From Sphingobacteriales bacterium (GTDB lineage: Bacteria; Bacteroidota; Bacteroidia; Chitinophagales; UBA2359): 64,000 nucleotides of DNA. Position numbers and translations under genes: made by a program. The stretch lies in assembly GCA_016700115.1 (NCBI GenBank), contig CP064999.1:3534001-3598000 (forward strand), given 5' to 3'. The notes beneath the pieces were generated by a model, which did no database searches, had not been told where the DNA came from, and saw only the letters and a program-made list of their open reading frames with translations. Shown in pieces: positions 18,724-28,696 of the stretch (positions are counted from its first letter, which is position 1; each line of letters opens with the position of its first letter).

Positions 18724-18909
18724 ATGGCACATCCTAAGCGCAGACACTCCAAAACCAGAAGAGATAAACGCCGCACTCATTATACGGCAGTTGTTCACAA
18801 CGTACTTAATTGTTCAAACTGTGGTGCGCCTGTTTTGTCCCACAGAGTTTGTAGTGAATGTGGTTTTTATAGAGGTAAATTAGCAATTGCAAAAGAAATT
18901 GCAGGATAA
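18724..18909 (+). CDS. rpmF: 50S ribosomal protein L32
   Basis: 61 residues starting MAHPKRRHSKTRRDKRR, the hallmark L32 N-terminus. A zinc ribbon is intact (C30, C33, C43, C46), so this is the zinc-binding form. It belongs to the DUF177-rpmF-fabH-efp-accB-accC series. Confidence 0.98.
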   Translation: MAHPKRRHSKTRRDKRRTHYTAVVHNVLNCSNCGAPVLSHRVCSECGFYRGKLAIAKEIAG

Positions 18910-19104
18910 TTTAAGTAACTTACTTTACTAAAATTGGTGGAAATGCAAACTTATAGCGTCAATTTGCTATAGGTTTGCTTTTTTCATTGTATTTGTAAAA
19001 TAGTTAAACGCGGGTAAATACTTGTGAGTTTCCAATTCCTATAACTAACGAATTTTCTGCCATATTTATCTATCAAGTATCACAGCAAAACAATTGCAAA
19101 GTAT

Positions 19105-20094
19105 ATGAATAAAATTATTGCATCTATCACAGGAGTAAGTGCATATTTACCCGATTATGTGCTGACGAATGCTGAGTTAGAAAAAATGGTGGATACTACA
19201 GATGAATGGATTAAAGTTAGAACCGGAGTTTCTGAAAGGCGCATTTTAAAAGGTGAGGGTAAGGCAACATCTGATATGGCTGCAAAAGCAGTAGAGTCTC
19301 TTTTAGAAAAGACAGGAACTAAAAAAGAAGAAGTTGATTTGCTGATTTGTGCAACAGTAACTGCTGATTTGATTTTTCCTTCAACAGCAAATATTATCTG
19401 TGATAAGGTAGGAATTAGAGATATTCCAAGTTTTGATATTGCTGCTGCTTGTTCCGGATTTCTTTATGCTTTAACAACTGCATCACAGTTTATTTCTGCC
19501 GGAGGTTATAAAAAGGTTATTGTGGTGGGTGCTGATAAAATGTCGTCAATAATAGACTATGAAGACAGGACAACTTGTGTTTTGTTTGGGGATGCTGCAG
19601 GAGCCGTTTTAGTCGAACCCTCTAAAGATGATTGTGGTATTTTAGATCATATTTTGAAAAGCGATGGATCAGGTCGTGCCTATTTGCATCAAAAAGCTGG
19701 AGGATCGTTAAAACCACCTACACATGCAACCATAGATGCCAAAGAACATTTTGTTTTTCAGGATGGAAAAACTGTTTTTAAATTTGCAGTTACCAATATG
19801 GCTGATGTTTCTGCAGAAATAATGGAAAGAAATGGTCTTGAAGGAAAGGATGTCGCATGGTTGGTTCCTCATCAGGCAAACAAGCGCATTATTGATGCAA
19901 CTGCTCGAAGAATGGATATAGATGATAGTAAAGTGATGCTCAATATCCATAAATATGGCAACACAACAGCAGCCACCATTCCTTTATGTTTATGGGAATG
20001 GGAAAACAAACTCAAAAAAGGAGACAATATTATTTTAGCTGCTTTTGGAGGCGGATTTACCTGGGGAGCAGTTTATATTAAGTGGGCTTATTGA
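19105..20094 (+). CDS. fabH: 3-oxoacyl-ACP synthase III
   Basis: 329 residues. Condenses an acyl-CoA primer with malonyl-ACP to start fatty-acid synthesis. The catalytic triad is visible: C116 in AAACSGF, His in LVPHQANKRI, and Asn in HKYGNTTAA. The start ATG gives the usual N-terminus (ITGVSAYLPDYVLTN). It follows rpmF with a 195-base gap and no plsX between them, an order also found in other Bacteroidota. It lies upstream of efp and the acetyl-CoA carboxylase genes that make its malonyl substrate. Confidence 0.97.
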   Translation: MNKIIASITGVSAYLPDYVLTNAELEKMVDTTDEWIKVRTGVSERRILKGEGKATSDMAAKAVESLLEKTGTKKEEVDLLICATVTADLIFPSTANIICDKVGIRDIPSFDIAAACSGFLYALTTASQFISAGGYKKVIVVGADKMSSIIDYEDRTTCVLFGDAAGAVLVEPSKDDCGILDHILKSDGSGRAYLHQKAGGSLKPPTHATIDAKEHFVFQDGKTVFKFAVTNMADVSAEIMERNGLEGKDVAWLVPHQANKRIIDATARRMDIDDSKVMLNIHKYGNTTAATIPLCLWEWENKLKKGDNIILAAFGGGFTWGAVYIKWAY

Positions 20095-20137
20095 AATAAA
20101 AACAGTAATTATTGATTAAATTTTCAACTATAGTTTT

Positions 20138-20701
20138 ATGGCTAGTACAGCAGATTTTAAAAACGGATTTTGCATGGAAATTGATGATAGTCCATGGCAA
20201 ATAATCGAGTTTTTACACGTAAAACCCGGAAAAGGCCCGGCTTTTGTACGTACAAAATTGCGTAATCTTCAATCGGGAAAAATTGTAGATAAAACTTTCC
20301 CTTCAGGTCATACAGTTAAAGATATACGTATAGAGCGACGTCAATATCAGTTTTTGTACCATGATGAAAGTGGTTATCATTTTATGAATAACGAAACTTT
20401 TGATCAGGTAACTTTACAAGAGCCATTGATAAATGCTCCACAATTTTTACAAGAAGGAATGCCTGTCGAAATTACCTTTCAATCAGATAAAGAGCTACCC
20501 TTGATTTGTGAATTACCACCTTTTGTTATTATGGAAGTCGTTTACAGTGAACCTGCTGTAAGAGGAGATACTGCCAACAGTGTTAGAAAACCTGCTACAG
20601 TTGACAATGGCGCAACCATTACGGTTCCAAGTTTTGTAGAAGTAGGCACAAAAATTAAAATTGATACCAGAACAGGAGAATATGTAGAAAGAGTAAAATA
20701 A
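20138..20701 (+). CDS. efp: Elongation factor P
   Basis: 187 residues. Relieves ribosome stalling at polyproline stretches. The KOW-like N-domain carries the loop KPGKGPA with Lys32 at its tip, the position modified by lysylation in EpmAB-type bacteria. No epmA/epmB homologue is in the window, so the modification state is unknown. The OB domains end in the usual GTKIKIDTRTGEYVERVK. It sits 43 bases after fabH and is followed by a hairpin terminator. Confidence 0.97.
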   Translation: MASTADFKNGFCMEIDDSPWQIIEFLHVKPGKGPAFVRTKLRNLQSGKIVDKTFPSGHTVKDIRIERRQYQFLYHDESGYHFMNNETFDQVTLQEPLINAPQFLQEGMPVEITFQSDKELPLICELPPFVIMEVVYSEPAVRGDTANSVRKPATVDNGATITVPSFVEVGTKIKIDTRTGEYVERVK

Positions 20702-20770
20702 TTGTGATGGTTCCTTTTTTTAAAAATATTTAAGCGAACAGTATATTTGTCGGTTCTTTGTTGTATTATT

Positions 20771-20797
20771 CGGCTTTAAATGAAAAAGCCGGTTTTT
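20771..20797 (+). terminator. Terminator after efp
   Basis: A 7-bp stem, CGGCTTT/AAAGCCG, with a 7-base loop, followed by a GTTTTT run. It lies between efp and accB and may separate their transcripts. Confidence 0.5.
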
Positions 20798-20898
20798 AAC
20801 CCGACAATATGTTGTTCGCTTTTCATCTATTTAACCTGAACGGATATATTAGCTCAACCAATTTCAAACAAACACCCTAAGGGAAAACTAACCATTCT

Positions 20899-21426
20899 AT
20901 GGACTTTCAACAAATACAGGAACTCATACAGCTTCTTAACGAAAGTAATATTGGCGAATTTAAACTTGAGAGCGAAGATATAAAATTAAGCATCAGGACC
21001 AAACACTTTTTTGATGCAAATCAAATCGCTAAAATGCAACAATTTCCGGTTAATTACGCAACACCTATTTTGCAATCTTCCCCTCCTCCGGTTTCTTCTT
21101 ATACTCAAACTTCATTGCCATCAACCTCTGAAAAGCAGACAAACAACCAATCAAAAGATGTTGCCACTTCTGACAATCAGGCTAATGTGATTACAATTAA
21201 ATCACCAATGATCGGCACATTTTACCGGTCAAAATCACCGGATACGCCACCTTATATTAAAGTTGGGGATACAATTAATCCTGGCACAGTACTTTGTATC
21301 ATTGAAGCTATGAAACTGTTTAACGAAATAGAATCAGAAGTTAACGGCAGAATAGTTAAAATGTTAGTAGACGATGCTGCTCCTGTTGAGTTTGACCAGC
21401 CTTTGTTTTTAGTAGAGCCGGTATAA
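20899..21426 (+). CDS. accB: Biotin carboxyl carrier protein of acetyl-CoA carboxylase
   Basis: 175 residues in three parts: an N-terminal helical region (1-50), a Pro/Ser/Thr-rich linker (50-95) and a biotinyl domain (96-175) with the biotin-accepting lysine K139 in EAMKLFNE. The thumb segment SPMIGTFYRSKSPD is present, which marks it as AccB rather than another carrier. It carries CO2 between biotin carboxylase and carboxyltransferase. accC follows after 182 bases. Confidence 0.96.
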   Translation: MDFQQIQELIQLLNESNIGEFKLESEDIKLSIRTKHFFDANQIAKMQQFPVNYATPILQSSPPPVSSYTQTSLPSTSEKQTNNQSKDVATSDNQANVITIKSPMIGTFYRSKSPDTPPYIKVGDTINPGTVLCIIEAMKLFNEIESEVNGRIVKMLVDDAAPVEFDQPLFLVEPV

Positions 21427-21608
21427 ATTCAAAGAATGTATAAATCAAACCATGATTTTTGTATTTGAATTCTTAATTATCCGATTAAGTAGCACTAACT
21501 GATATTTAGTTAAGTTATATCAACTTGAAAAAAGCCATGCCTGTATAACGAGCTATTCTTGAATAATTTCAGCGAGTTTCCCTGTTAAAGTAAATTAGTA
21601 AATTATTT

Positions 21609-22943
21609 ATGTTCAGAAAAATTCTCATTGCAAACAGAGGAGAGATAGCTCTTCGCATTATAAGAACCTGCAAAGAAATGGGCATTAAAACTGTAGCAGT
21701 TTATTCAACAGCAGATCGAGATAGTTTACATGTCCGTTTTGCTGATGAAGCAGTTTGTATTGGGCCTCCTCAAAGTGCAAAATCCTATTTGAATCGGGCA
21801 AGTATTATGGCTGCTTGCGAAATAACAAATGCGGATGCTATTCACCCTGGTTATGGTTTTTTGGCGGAAAATGCTTCGTTTGCCGATGTGTGTTCTGATT
21901 ACAATATAAAATTCATTGGCCCAACAGCCGAAATGATTCGGTTAATGGGCGATAAAATTACAGCTAAAACTACCGTTCGCAATGCCGGGGTGCCTGTAAT
22001 TTCTGGTTCAGATGGTTTAGTAAATGATATTTCAGAAGGCAAATCTATCGCCAAAGAAATCGGATATCCGGTTATATTGAAGGCTACAGCAGGTGGAGGT
22101 GGTAAAGGGATGAGAATTGTATGGAGTGAACACGATTTTGAAAAACACTGGAACGCTGCCCGACAAGAAGCATTTGCAGCTTTTGGCAATGATGGTATTT
22201 ACATCGAAAAATTTATTGAAGAACCCAGGCATATTGAAATTCAGATTGCAGGAGATCAATATGGTAAAGTCTGTCATTTATCTGAAAGAGATTGTAGTAT
22301 CCAAAGAAGGCACCAAAAATTGGTGGAAGAAGCCCCTTCTCCTTTTGTGGACGAAAAACTACGTCAAAAAATGGGAAAAGCAGCTATTAAAGTAGCTGAC
22401 GCAATTCAGTATGAAAGCCTTGGTACAATTGAATTTTTAGTGGACAAATATAAAAACTTTTATTTCATGGAAATGAATACCCGTATTCAGGTAGAACACC
22501 CTGTTACGGAAGAAGTAATGGATTTCGACCTTGTCAAAGAACAAATTAAAATTGCTGCCGGAGTTCCTATTTCAGGTCGCTCATATATCCCAAACGGACA
22601 TGCAATTGAGTGTCGCATCAACGCAGAAGATCCGCAAAACAATTTTAGACCGAACGCAGGGAAAATAGGTGAACTTCATACTCCCAAAGGACATGGAGTA
22701 AGAGTAGATACTCATATTTATGCCGGTTATACAGTTCCATCTTATTATGATTCACTATTGGCTAAAGTGATATGTAGGGCTGCTACAAGAGATGAAGCTA
22801 TCACCAAAATGAGTAGGGCTTTAGACGAGTTTTTTATCACAGGTATCAAAACTACGATTCCCTTTCATCAACAGCTGTTAAAAAACCAACAATTTAGAGA
22901 AGGAAACTTTAATACTTCATTTTTAGATAGTTTTACTATTTAA
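21609..22943 (+). CDS. accC: Biotin carboxylase of acetyl-CoA carboxylase
   Basis: 444 residues, the length of stand-alone AccC. Carboxylates the biotin on AccB using ATP and bicarbonate. Visible are the N-terminal RKILIANRGEIALRI, the Gly-rich ATP loop AGGGGKGMR, the ATP-grasp residues around HIEIQ, and FMEMNTRIQVEHPVTE with the catalytic Glu/Arg. No fused carrier domain is present, consistent with the separate accB upstream. The carboxyltransferase genes accA/accD are not in view. Confidence 0.97.
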   Translation: MFRKILIANRGEIALRIIRTCKEMGIKTVAVYSTADRDSLHVRFADEAVCIGPPQSAKSYLNRASIMAACEITNADAIHPGYGFLAENASFADVCSDYNIKFIGPTAEMIRLMGDKITAKTTVRNAGVPVISGSDGLVNDISEGKSIAKEIGYPVILKATAGGGGKGMRIVWSEHDFEKHWNAARQEAFAAFGNDGIYIEKFIEEPRHIEIQIAGDQYGKVCHLSERDCSIQRRHQKLVEEAPSPFVDEKLRQKMGKAAIKVADAIQYESLGTIEFLVDKYKNFYFMEMNTRIQVEHPVTEEVMDFDLVKEQIKIAAGVPISGRSYIPNGHAIECRINAEDPQNNFRPNAGKIGELHTPKGHGVRVDTHIYAGYTVPSYYDSLLAKVICRAATRDEAITKMSRALDEFFITGIKTTIPFHQQLLKNQQFREGNFNTSFLDSFTI

Positions 22944-23086
22944 CGATAAACTTAAATTGTAACCAACCTTTGTTTCCAAAAATTGTTAAGTGAAGTAGGT
23001 TTGTTCAAAATCATTTTATTTGAATTCTGAACGGATTTTTATGCTTTTAAACTAAATTCAAATTTTAAATAAACATAAATTCGCAA

Positions 23087-24412
23087 ATGAATACTGTAAC
23101 GTCATCAGTAGATTTAAATCTCCCTTTCAAAGTCAAAGATATATCACAGGCGGAGTGGGGGAGAAAAGAGATTCAATTGGCAGAAGCCGAAATGCCGGGC
23201 TTAATGGCTTTGCGTGAAGAATATAAAAACCAAAAACCTTTTAAGGGAGCAAGAATTGCCGGATGTTTGCACATGACTATTCAAACTGCCGTTTTAATAG
23301 AAACGCTCATCGAATTAGGAGCAGAAGTAAAATGGTCTTCATGTAATATTTTTTCAACCCAGGATCATGCTGCTGCTGCAATTGCCGCTAAACATGGTGG
23401 GGTATTTGCATGGAAAGGAATGAGCAACGAAGAGTTTGATTGGTGTATTGAGCAAACTTTGTTTTTTGGAAGCTATGACCGACCATTAAATATGATATTA
23501 GATGATGGAGGTGACCTAACTAATATGGTTCTTGATCGCTATCCTGAGTTGGTAAAAAACATACGAGGGATTTCTGAAGAAACAACCACTGGTGTTCATA
23601 GATTATATGAAAGGATAGAAAAAGGAACATTGCCTTTGCCTGCCATAAATGTAAATGATTCGGTGACAAAATCTAAATTCGACAACAAATACGGATGTAA
23701 AGAATCTTTAGTAGATGCCATTCGACGGGCTACTGATATTATGATGGCAGGTAAAGTTGCTGTTGTAGCCGGCTATGGGGATGTTGGAAAAGGTTCGGCT
23801 GCATCTTTGCGTGGTGCAGGTGCAAGAGTAATAATAACTGAAATTGACCCGATTTGTGCTTTACAAGCAGCAATGGATGGCTATGAGGTTAAAAAAATGA
23901 TTAATGCTATACCTCGTGCAGATATTGTAGTAACTGCTACAGGTTGCTATAATATTGTATCTGAAGAACACTTTAAATTGTTAAAAGATAAAGCTATAGT
24001 TTGCAACATAGGTCATTTTGATAATGAAATAGATATGGCATGGCTCAATAGTAATTATGGTCATACTAAAGTGGAAATTAAACCTCAGGTTGATAAATAT
24101 ACAATTGATGGTAAGGATATTCTCATTTTAGCCGAGGGTAGATTGGTCAATCTTGGATGTGCAATGGGACATCCTTCTTTTGTTATGTCTAATTCATTTA
24201 CCAATCAAGTCTTAGCTCAACTGGAACTTTGGAATCATTCGGATAAATATGAAAACAAAGTTTATGTACTACCCAAGCATTTGGACGAAAAAGTTGCAAG
24301 GCTTCATTTGTCTAAAATTGGAGTTGAATTAGATGAGTTGACATCGCAGCAAGCACAATATATTGGTGTAACCCCTGAAGGTCCTTATAAACCAGAATAC
24401 TATCGTTATTAA
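23087..24412 (+). CDS. ahcY: Adenosylhomocysteinase
   Basis: 441 residues. Hydrolyses S-adenosylhomocysteine to adenosine and homocysteine, NAD-dependent, in the methyl cycle. The NAD-binding GYGDVGKGSA, the substrate-side GCLHMTIQTAVLIETL and CNIFSTQDHAAAA, and the C-terminal KPEYYRY that completes the neighbouring subunit's NAD site are all intact. It is terminated by the strong hairpin downstream. Confidence 0.97.
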   Translation: MNTVTSSVDLNLPFKVKDISQAEWGRKEIQLAEAEMPGLMALREEYKNQKPFKGARIAGCLHMTIQTAVLIETLIELGAEVKWSSCNIFSTQDHAAAAIAAKHGGVFAWKGMSNEEFDWCIEQTLFFGSYDRPLNMILDDGGDLTNMVLDRYPELVKNIRGISEETTTGVHRLYERIEKGTLPLPAINVNDSVTKSKFDNKYGCKESLVDAIRRATDIMMAGKVAVVAGYGDVGKGSAASLRGAGARVIITEIDPICALQAAMDGYEVKKMINAIPRADIVVTATGCYNIVSEEHFKLLKDKAIVCNIGHFDNEIDMAWLNSNYGHTKVEIKPQVDKYTIDGKDILILAEGRLVNLGCAMGHPSFVMSNSFTNQVLAQLELWNHSDKYENKVYVLPKHLDEKVARLHLSKIGVELDELTSQQAQYIGVTPEGPYKPEYYRY

Positions 24413-24510
24413 AATAATGTTTGAGTTTCTAAACTGATGATCAGTGAGTTACACAGCAATTAGTTTCTTTAAGACCATTTAATCATCATTAATTTTTTGT
24501 TTCATAATTT

Positions 24511-24551
24511 ATAAAAGGGATTTGTTAAAAACGAATCCCTTTTATTTTTTA
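24511..24551 (+). terminator. Terminator after ahcY
   Basis: A perfect 12-bp stem (ATAAAAGGGATT and its complement, 24511-24522 and 24534-24545) with an 11-base loop and a following T6 run. It is one of the best terminators in the window. Confidence 0.85.
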
Positions 24552-24666
24552 GTTGGAAAAATTAATAAGTTTGCCCTGAAATTGTAATTTCTTTAATAGG
24601 TAAAGTAAAAAGGTAATTTAACTTGGTTAATTTCAGGTAAACTAAAAAGGGGATATTACTTATTTC

Positions 24667-25395
24667 ATGGAAAAAACACGGTTAAGCGTTAATATTAATA
24701 AAATAGCATTATTACGCAATGCGAGGGGGGGGGATTTGCCAGATTTAATTCAAATAGCAAAAGATTGTGAAAGATTTGGTGCTGAGGGAATAACCGTACA
24801 TCCAAGACCAGACGAAAGGCATATTAAATTCAAAGATGTTTACGATCTAAAATCTGTGGTAAAAACAGAGTTTAACATTGAAGGATATCCGGACGAAAAT
24901 TTTATAAAAATGGTATTGGAAGTCAAACCGGATCAATGTACATTAGTACCAGATTCACCGGATGCCCTTACTTCTAACGCAGGTTGGAATACTGTCAAAT
25001 ATGGAAATTTCCTAAGACCTATTATTGAACAAATGAACAATTCAGGTATCAGAGTTTCCTTATTTATAGAAACCGATTCTACAATGATAAAACATGCTTC
25101 TCATACAGGTGCTCAAAGAGTGGAACTTTATACCGGACCCTATGCTGAAGAATTTTATCGAAACCCTTCTATTGCTGTTAATTCTTACATTGAAGCTGCT
25201 AAAACAGCATCTGAACTGAAATTAGGTCTTAATGCCGGTCATGATTTAAATTTGGACAATCTTAAGTTTTTTATAAAAAACATACCAACTTTATTAGAAG
25301 TATCAATAGGACATGCATTAATTTGTGACTCCTTATATTACGGTTTAGAAAATACTATTCAACTTTATTTAAGGCAGTTAATTAGAAACAATTAA
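24667..25395 (+). CDS. pdxJ: Pyridoxine 5'-phosphate synthase
   Basis: 242 residues. Condenses aminoacetone phosphate with deoxyxylulose phosphate in vitamin B6 synthesis. The N-terminal SVNINKIALLRNARGG, the TVHPRPDERHI active-site stretch and the phosphate-binding GLNAGHDLN are present. The Arg-Gly-Gly-Asp codons contain a run of nine G bases (24725-24733), a possible slippage site. It is followed directly by the SusC locus, but with a 129-base gap, so probably a separate unit. Confidence 0.96.
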   Translation: MEKTRLSVNINKIALLRNARGGDLPDLIQIAKDCERFGAEGITVHPRPDERHIKFKDVYDLKSVVKTEFNIEGYPDENFIKMVLEVKPDQCTLVPDSPDALTSNAGWNTVKYGNFLRPIIEQMNNSGIRVSLFIETDSTMIKHASHTGAQRVELYTGPYAEEFYRNPSIAVNSYIEAAKTASELKLGLNAGHDLNLDNLKFFIKNIPTLLEVSIGHALICDSLYYGLENTIQLYLRQLIRNN

Positions 25396-25524
25396 AGTAT
25401 GAAAAGTTTTTTGAGTAAGAAAAAAATAATTCAAACACTACTTTGTAAACAAAAGATACCTAAATTGGCCAAGTTTTTAGGTAGCGAATAAACAAACATT
25501 ATTTATTAACAAAACCATGTACGT

Positions 25525-28500
25525 ATGAAAAAGATTTTTTTACTCATCCTGTTTGCAACAATTGCATCAGGGCAGTTATTTGCCCAACGCATGATTACAG
25601 GACAAGTAACGGATGCCAATACGGGCGACCCTATGATAGGGGTGAACGTTTTGATTGAAGGGACTACAACAGGAACTGTTACTGACCTTGATGGAAAGTA
25701 TAGTTTGCAAGTCCCCTCAGGCAGCAATGCGCTGACATTCTCTTTTGTAGGCTACGAACCTCAATCCGTTTCACTAAGCGGTTCTTCCAATGTAGTGGAT
25801 GTTGCCTTAAAAGAAGGAGAAGTGCTTGATGAGGTGGTAGTTACTGCATTGGGCATCACTAAAGCTCAAAAAGCAGTAGGCTATGCTACTCAGGAGTTAG
25901 ATGGAGGAAATTTTGTTAAGGCAAGAGAGCCTAACTTGATTAACTCTTTAAGCGGACAAGTTGCAGGTGTGCAAATTAACAACAGTTCAGGGGCAGTAGG
26001 TGCATCTTCACGAATTGTACTTCGAGGAGCATCTTCTATCACCGGAACAAGTTCACCTCTGTTTGTTGTGGATGGAATCCCAATTGACAACACCAACTAC
26101 AGTACAGCAGGAGATGGCGGTGGATTTGATATGCCTAATGGCGTAGCAGATATTAACCCCGATGATATTGCTTCAATTACTGTTCTCAAAGGTCCTAATG
26201 CTGCTGCTTTGTATGGTTTACGTGCTTCTAACGGAGTTATCGTTATTACAACCAAAAAAGGAACAGCCGGAGGTAAAAGAGGGTTTGGGGTTTCATTTAA
26301 CTCTTCTACTACTTTTGAAAAACCTTTGGTTTTGCCAGATTTTCAAAACTCTTACGGGCAAGGCCCCGATCCAAATTTCTTTGAATGGTATAACGGATCT
26401 ACGGATGACGGAGGAGTGGATGAAAGTTGGGGTCCCCCGTTAGATGTCGGTTTGGAGTTTACTCAATGGAACAGCTATGCACATGACGGAAAACCACTGC
26501 CTTGGGTTTCTCAACCTGATAACATTAAAGACTTCTACGACACAGGAGTAACCAACAACAACAATATCTCATTTACTGGGGGTAATAATTTGTTGGGATA
26601 TCGTCTTTCATTAGGAACCATGAATCAAAAAGGTATAGTTCCAAATACCGATTATACAAGGTATAATGTGTCAGGAGGAACAGATTTTAACATTTCCAGC
26701 AGAGTTAAAGCGGGTCTTACTATAAACTATACAAAGTCAAAAAGTGATAACTTACCTACTGGAGGTTATGACAACGAAAATCCTGTTCAACAAATGATTT
26801 GGTCAGGAAGAAATGTTGACTTTTCATTGTTAAAAGATTATGAGAACTTGCCATTATCTCCTGTAGGAACAGCAGCTGAAGGCACACCACTAAACTGGAA
26901 TACTGTATTTCAGAATAACCCATATTGGGTTTTGGACAACAACCTGAATAAACTCAACAAAGACAGAATTATAGGAAATGTTAATTTTTCTTATAAAATT
27001 ACAGACTTCCTGACTTTGTCGGCTAAAACAGGGACAGATTATTGGTCATCTTTAGTTACTGAACAAAAAGCAATTGGAAGTAACGAGTTTCAGGAAGGTT
27101 ACTATCGGGAAATTTCCCGAACCTACACTGAAACCAACTCTGATGTTTTGCTTAGTTTTAACAAACGTGTAGCCAATGATATAGTAGAATTGAGTGCTAG
27201 TATAGGTGCTAACCGAATGGATAGAAAATATCATATTCTTACAGGAGAAGCTCCTCAATTAGAGTTGCCAAATCTATACAATCTTGCTAACATTAAATCT
27301 GGAGTTCCCGTAGTTCTTACCAATAAAAGAGAAGAAAACAGAATCAATAGCGTTTACGGTTTTGCTCAAATCGGGATTAAAGATGCCATTTATTTAGATT
27401 TAACAGGGCGTAACGATTGGGCAAGTGTGTTACCGGTTGATAATAATTCTTTCTTCTATCCATCAGCAACCCTTAGCGTTGTTGTTACGGACTTGTTGGA
27501 TATGAATTCTGACATACTTTCTTTTGCCAAAGTACGAGGTGGCTGGGCTAAAGTTGGTGGTGTTGGGGTACTTAATCCTTACAGTTTACAACAGGTCTTT
27601 CAATTTAGAGAAGATGGATGGGGTAACACTTCACTTCCTTTCAACCCTCAACAGCTCAATAATCCAAATTTGATTTCTGAAACAACTTCGGGAATTGAGC
27701 TTGGAGCCGATTTACGCTTCTTTAAAAATAGATTGCGTATAGATGCAACTTATTATAACCAAACCAGTGAGGATTTGATTGTTCCGGTTGAGGTTTCAGC
27801 AAGTTCAGGTTATATTTTTGCTCTTCAGAACATTGGTGAAATGTCTAACAAAGGCGTTGAACTTCAATTGGGTGCAACCATCGTTAAAACCAAAGATTTC
27901 ACATTTGATGCCTCAATCAATTGGGCAAAAAACAATAACGAAGTGGTTTCATTGGGTGGTTTGGAAGCCCTTACATTGGGAGGTCAATGGAACGTTACCT
28001 TACAAGCCCGTGAAGGGATGCCTTACGGTGTGTTATTTGGTCCCGGTTATCTCAGATCTCCTGACGGACAGATTATTCACGTAAACGGTTTGCCTCAAGT
28101 TGATCCTACTTATAAAGTATTAGGAGATATTCAACCTGATTGGACAGGCGGGTTAAATCTTAATTTCAAATACAAATTTGTCAGCTTAAGTACATTGTTT
28201 GATGCTAAAAAAGGCGGTTCAATATATTCAATGACAACTACCTGGGGACGTTATGCCGGTGTTTTACAAGAAACTTTAATCGGTCGTGAAACAGGTATTG
28301 TAGGAGATGGGGTAATGAATATCGGGGCTTCAGATTCTCCGAATTATGTTACCAATGACGTAGTTGTTCGTGCTGAAAGCTACAACAAAGCAGCTTATAG
28401 TAACGCAGTAGCTGAAGGTTCGGTTTTTGATGCTTCATTTGTCAAGTTGCGTCAGGTAGTATTGACGTTTGATTTGCCTAATAAATGGTTTGACAGAAAT

Positions 28501-28677
28501 ATATTCCAAGGCGCATCAATTGGTTTTGTAGGACGAAACCTTGCTATTTTGCACCGCAATGCACCGCATATTGACCCGGAAACCGGCTTTAGCAGCAATA
28601 CGAGTGAACAAGGTCAGGAATTTGGACAATTACCTTCAACAAGAAGTGTTGGGTTTAACCTTAACTTTAACTTCTAA
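25525..28677 (+). CDS. SusC/RagA-type TonB-dependent outer-membrane transporter
   Basis: 1050 residues. A signal peptide (1-20, ending LFAQ) is followed by a carboxypeptidase-regulatory-like domain (ITGQVTDANTGDPMIGV ... DLDGKYSL, about 22-95), a TonB-box/plug region (VVVTALGI, then SLSGQVAGVQI and IRNVLRG-like VLRGASS, about 110-240) and a long 22-strand barrel ending in aromatic NLNFNF. The SusC core imports a ligand captured by the SusD lid, powered by TonB. The substrate cannot be read from sequence; no sugar or peptide enzyme lies in the locus. Confidence 0.96.
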   Translation: MKKIFLLILFATIASGQLFAQRMITGQVTDANTGDPMIGVNVLIEGTTTGTVTDLDGKYSLQVPSGSNALTFSFVGYEPQSVSLSGSSNVVDVALKEGEVLDEVVVTALGITKAQKAVGYATQELDGGNFVKAREPNLINSLSGQVAGVQINNSSGAVGASSRIVLRGASSITGTSSPLFVVDGIPIDNTNYSTAGDGGGFDMPNGVADINPDDIASITVLKGPNAAALYGLRASNGVIVITTKKGTAGGKRGFGVSFNSSTTFEKPLVLPDFQNSYGQGPDPNFFEWYNGSTDDGGVDESWGPPLDVGLEFTQWNSYAHDGKPLPWVSQPDNIKDFYDTGVTNNNNISFTGGNNLLGYRLSLGTMNQKGIVPNTDYTRYNVSGGTDFNISSRVKAGLTINYTKSKSDNLPTGGYDNENPVQQMIWSGRNVDFSLLKDYENLPLSPVGTAAEGTPLNWNTVFQNNPYWVLDNNLNKLNKDRIIGNVNFSYKITDFLTLSAKTGTDYWSSLVTEQKAIGSNEFQEGYYREISRTYTETNSDVLLSFNKRVANDIVELSASIGANRMDRKYHILTGEAPQLELPNLYNLANIKSGVPVVLTNKREENRINSVYGFAQIGIKDAIYLDLTGRNDWASVLPVDNNSFFYPSATLSVVVTDLLDMNSDILSFAKVRGGWAKVGGVGVLNPYSLQQVFQFREDGWGNTSLPFNPQQLNNPNLISETTSGIELGADLRFFKNRLRIDATYYNQTSEDLIVPVEVSASSGYIFALQNIGEMSNKGVELQLGATIVKTKDFTFDASINWAKNNNEVVSLGGLEALTLGGQWNVTLQAREGMPYGVLFGPGYLRSPDGQIIHVNGLPQVDPTYKVLGDIQPDWTGGLNLNFKYKFVSLSTLFDAKKGGSIYSMTTTWGRYAGVLQETLIGRETGIVGDGVMNIGASDSPNYVTNDVVVRAESYNKAAYSNAVAEGSVFDASFVKLRQVVLTFDLPNKWFDRNIFQGASIGFVGRNLAILHRNAPHIDPETGFSSNTSEQGQEFGQLPSTRSVGFNLNFNF

Positions 28678-28696
28678 ACCGTAAAACAAAAATTTT

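Noticed and set aside
20742..20749. TATATTTG promoter-like box between efp and accB
   Set aside because: It is followed about 20 bases later by a terminator hairpin, so transcripts from it would probably stop before accB.
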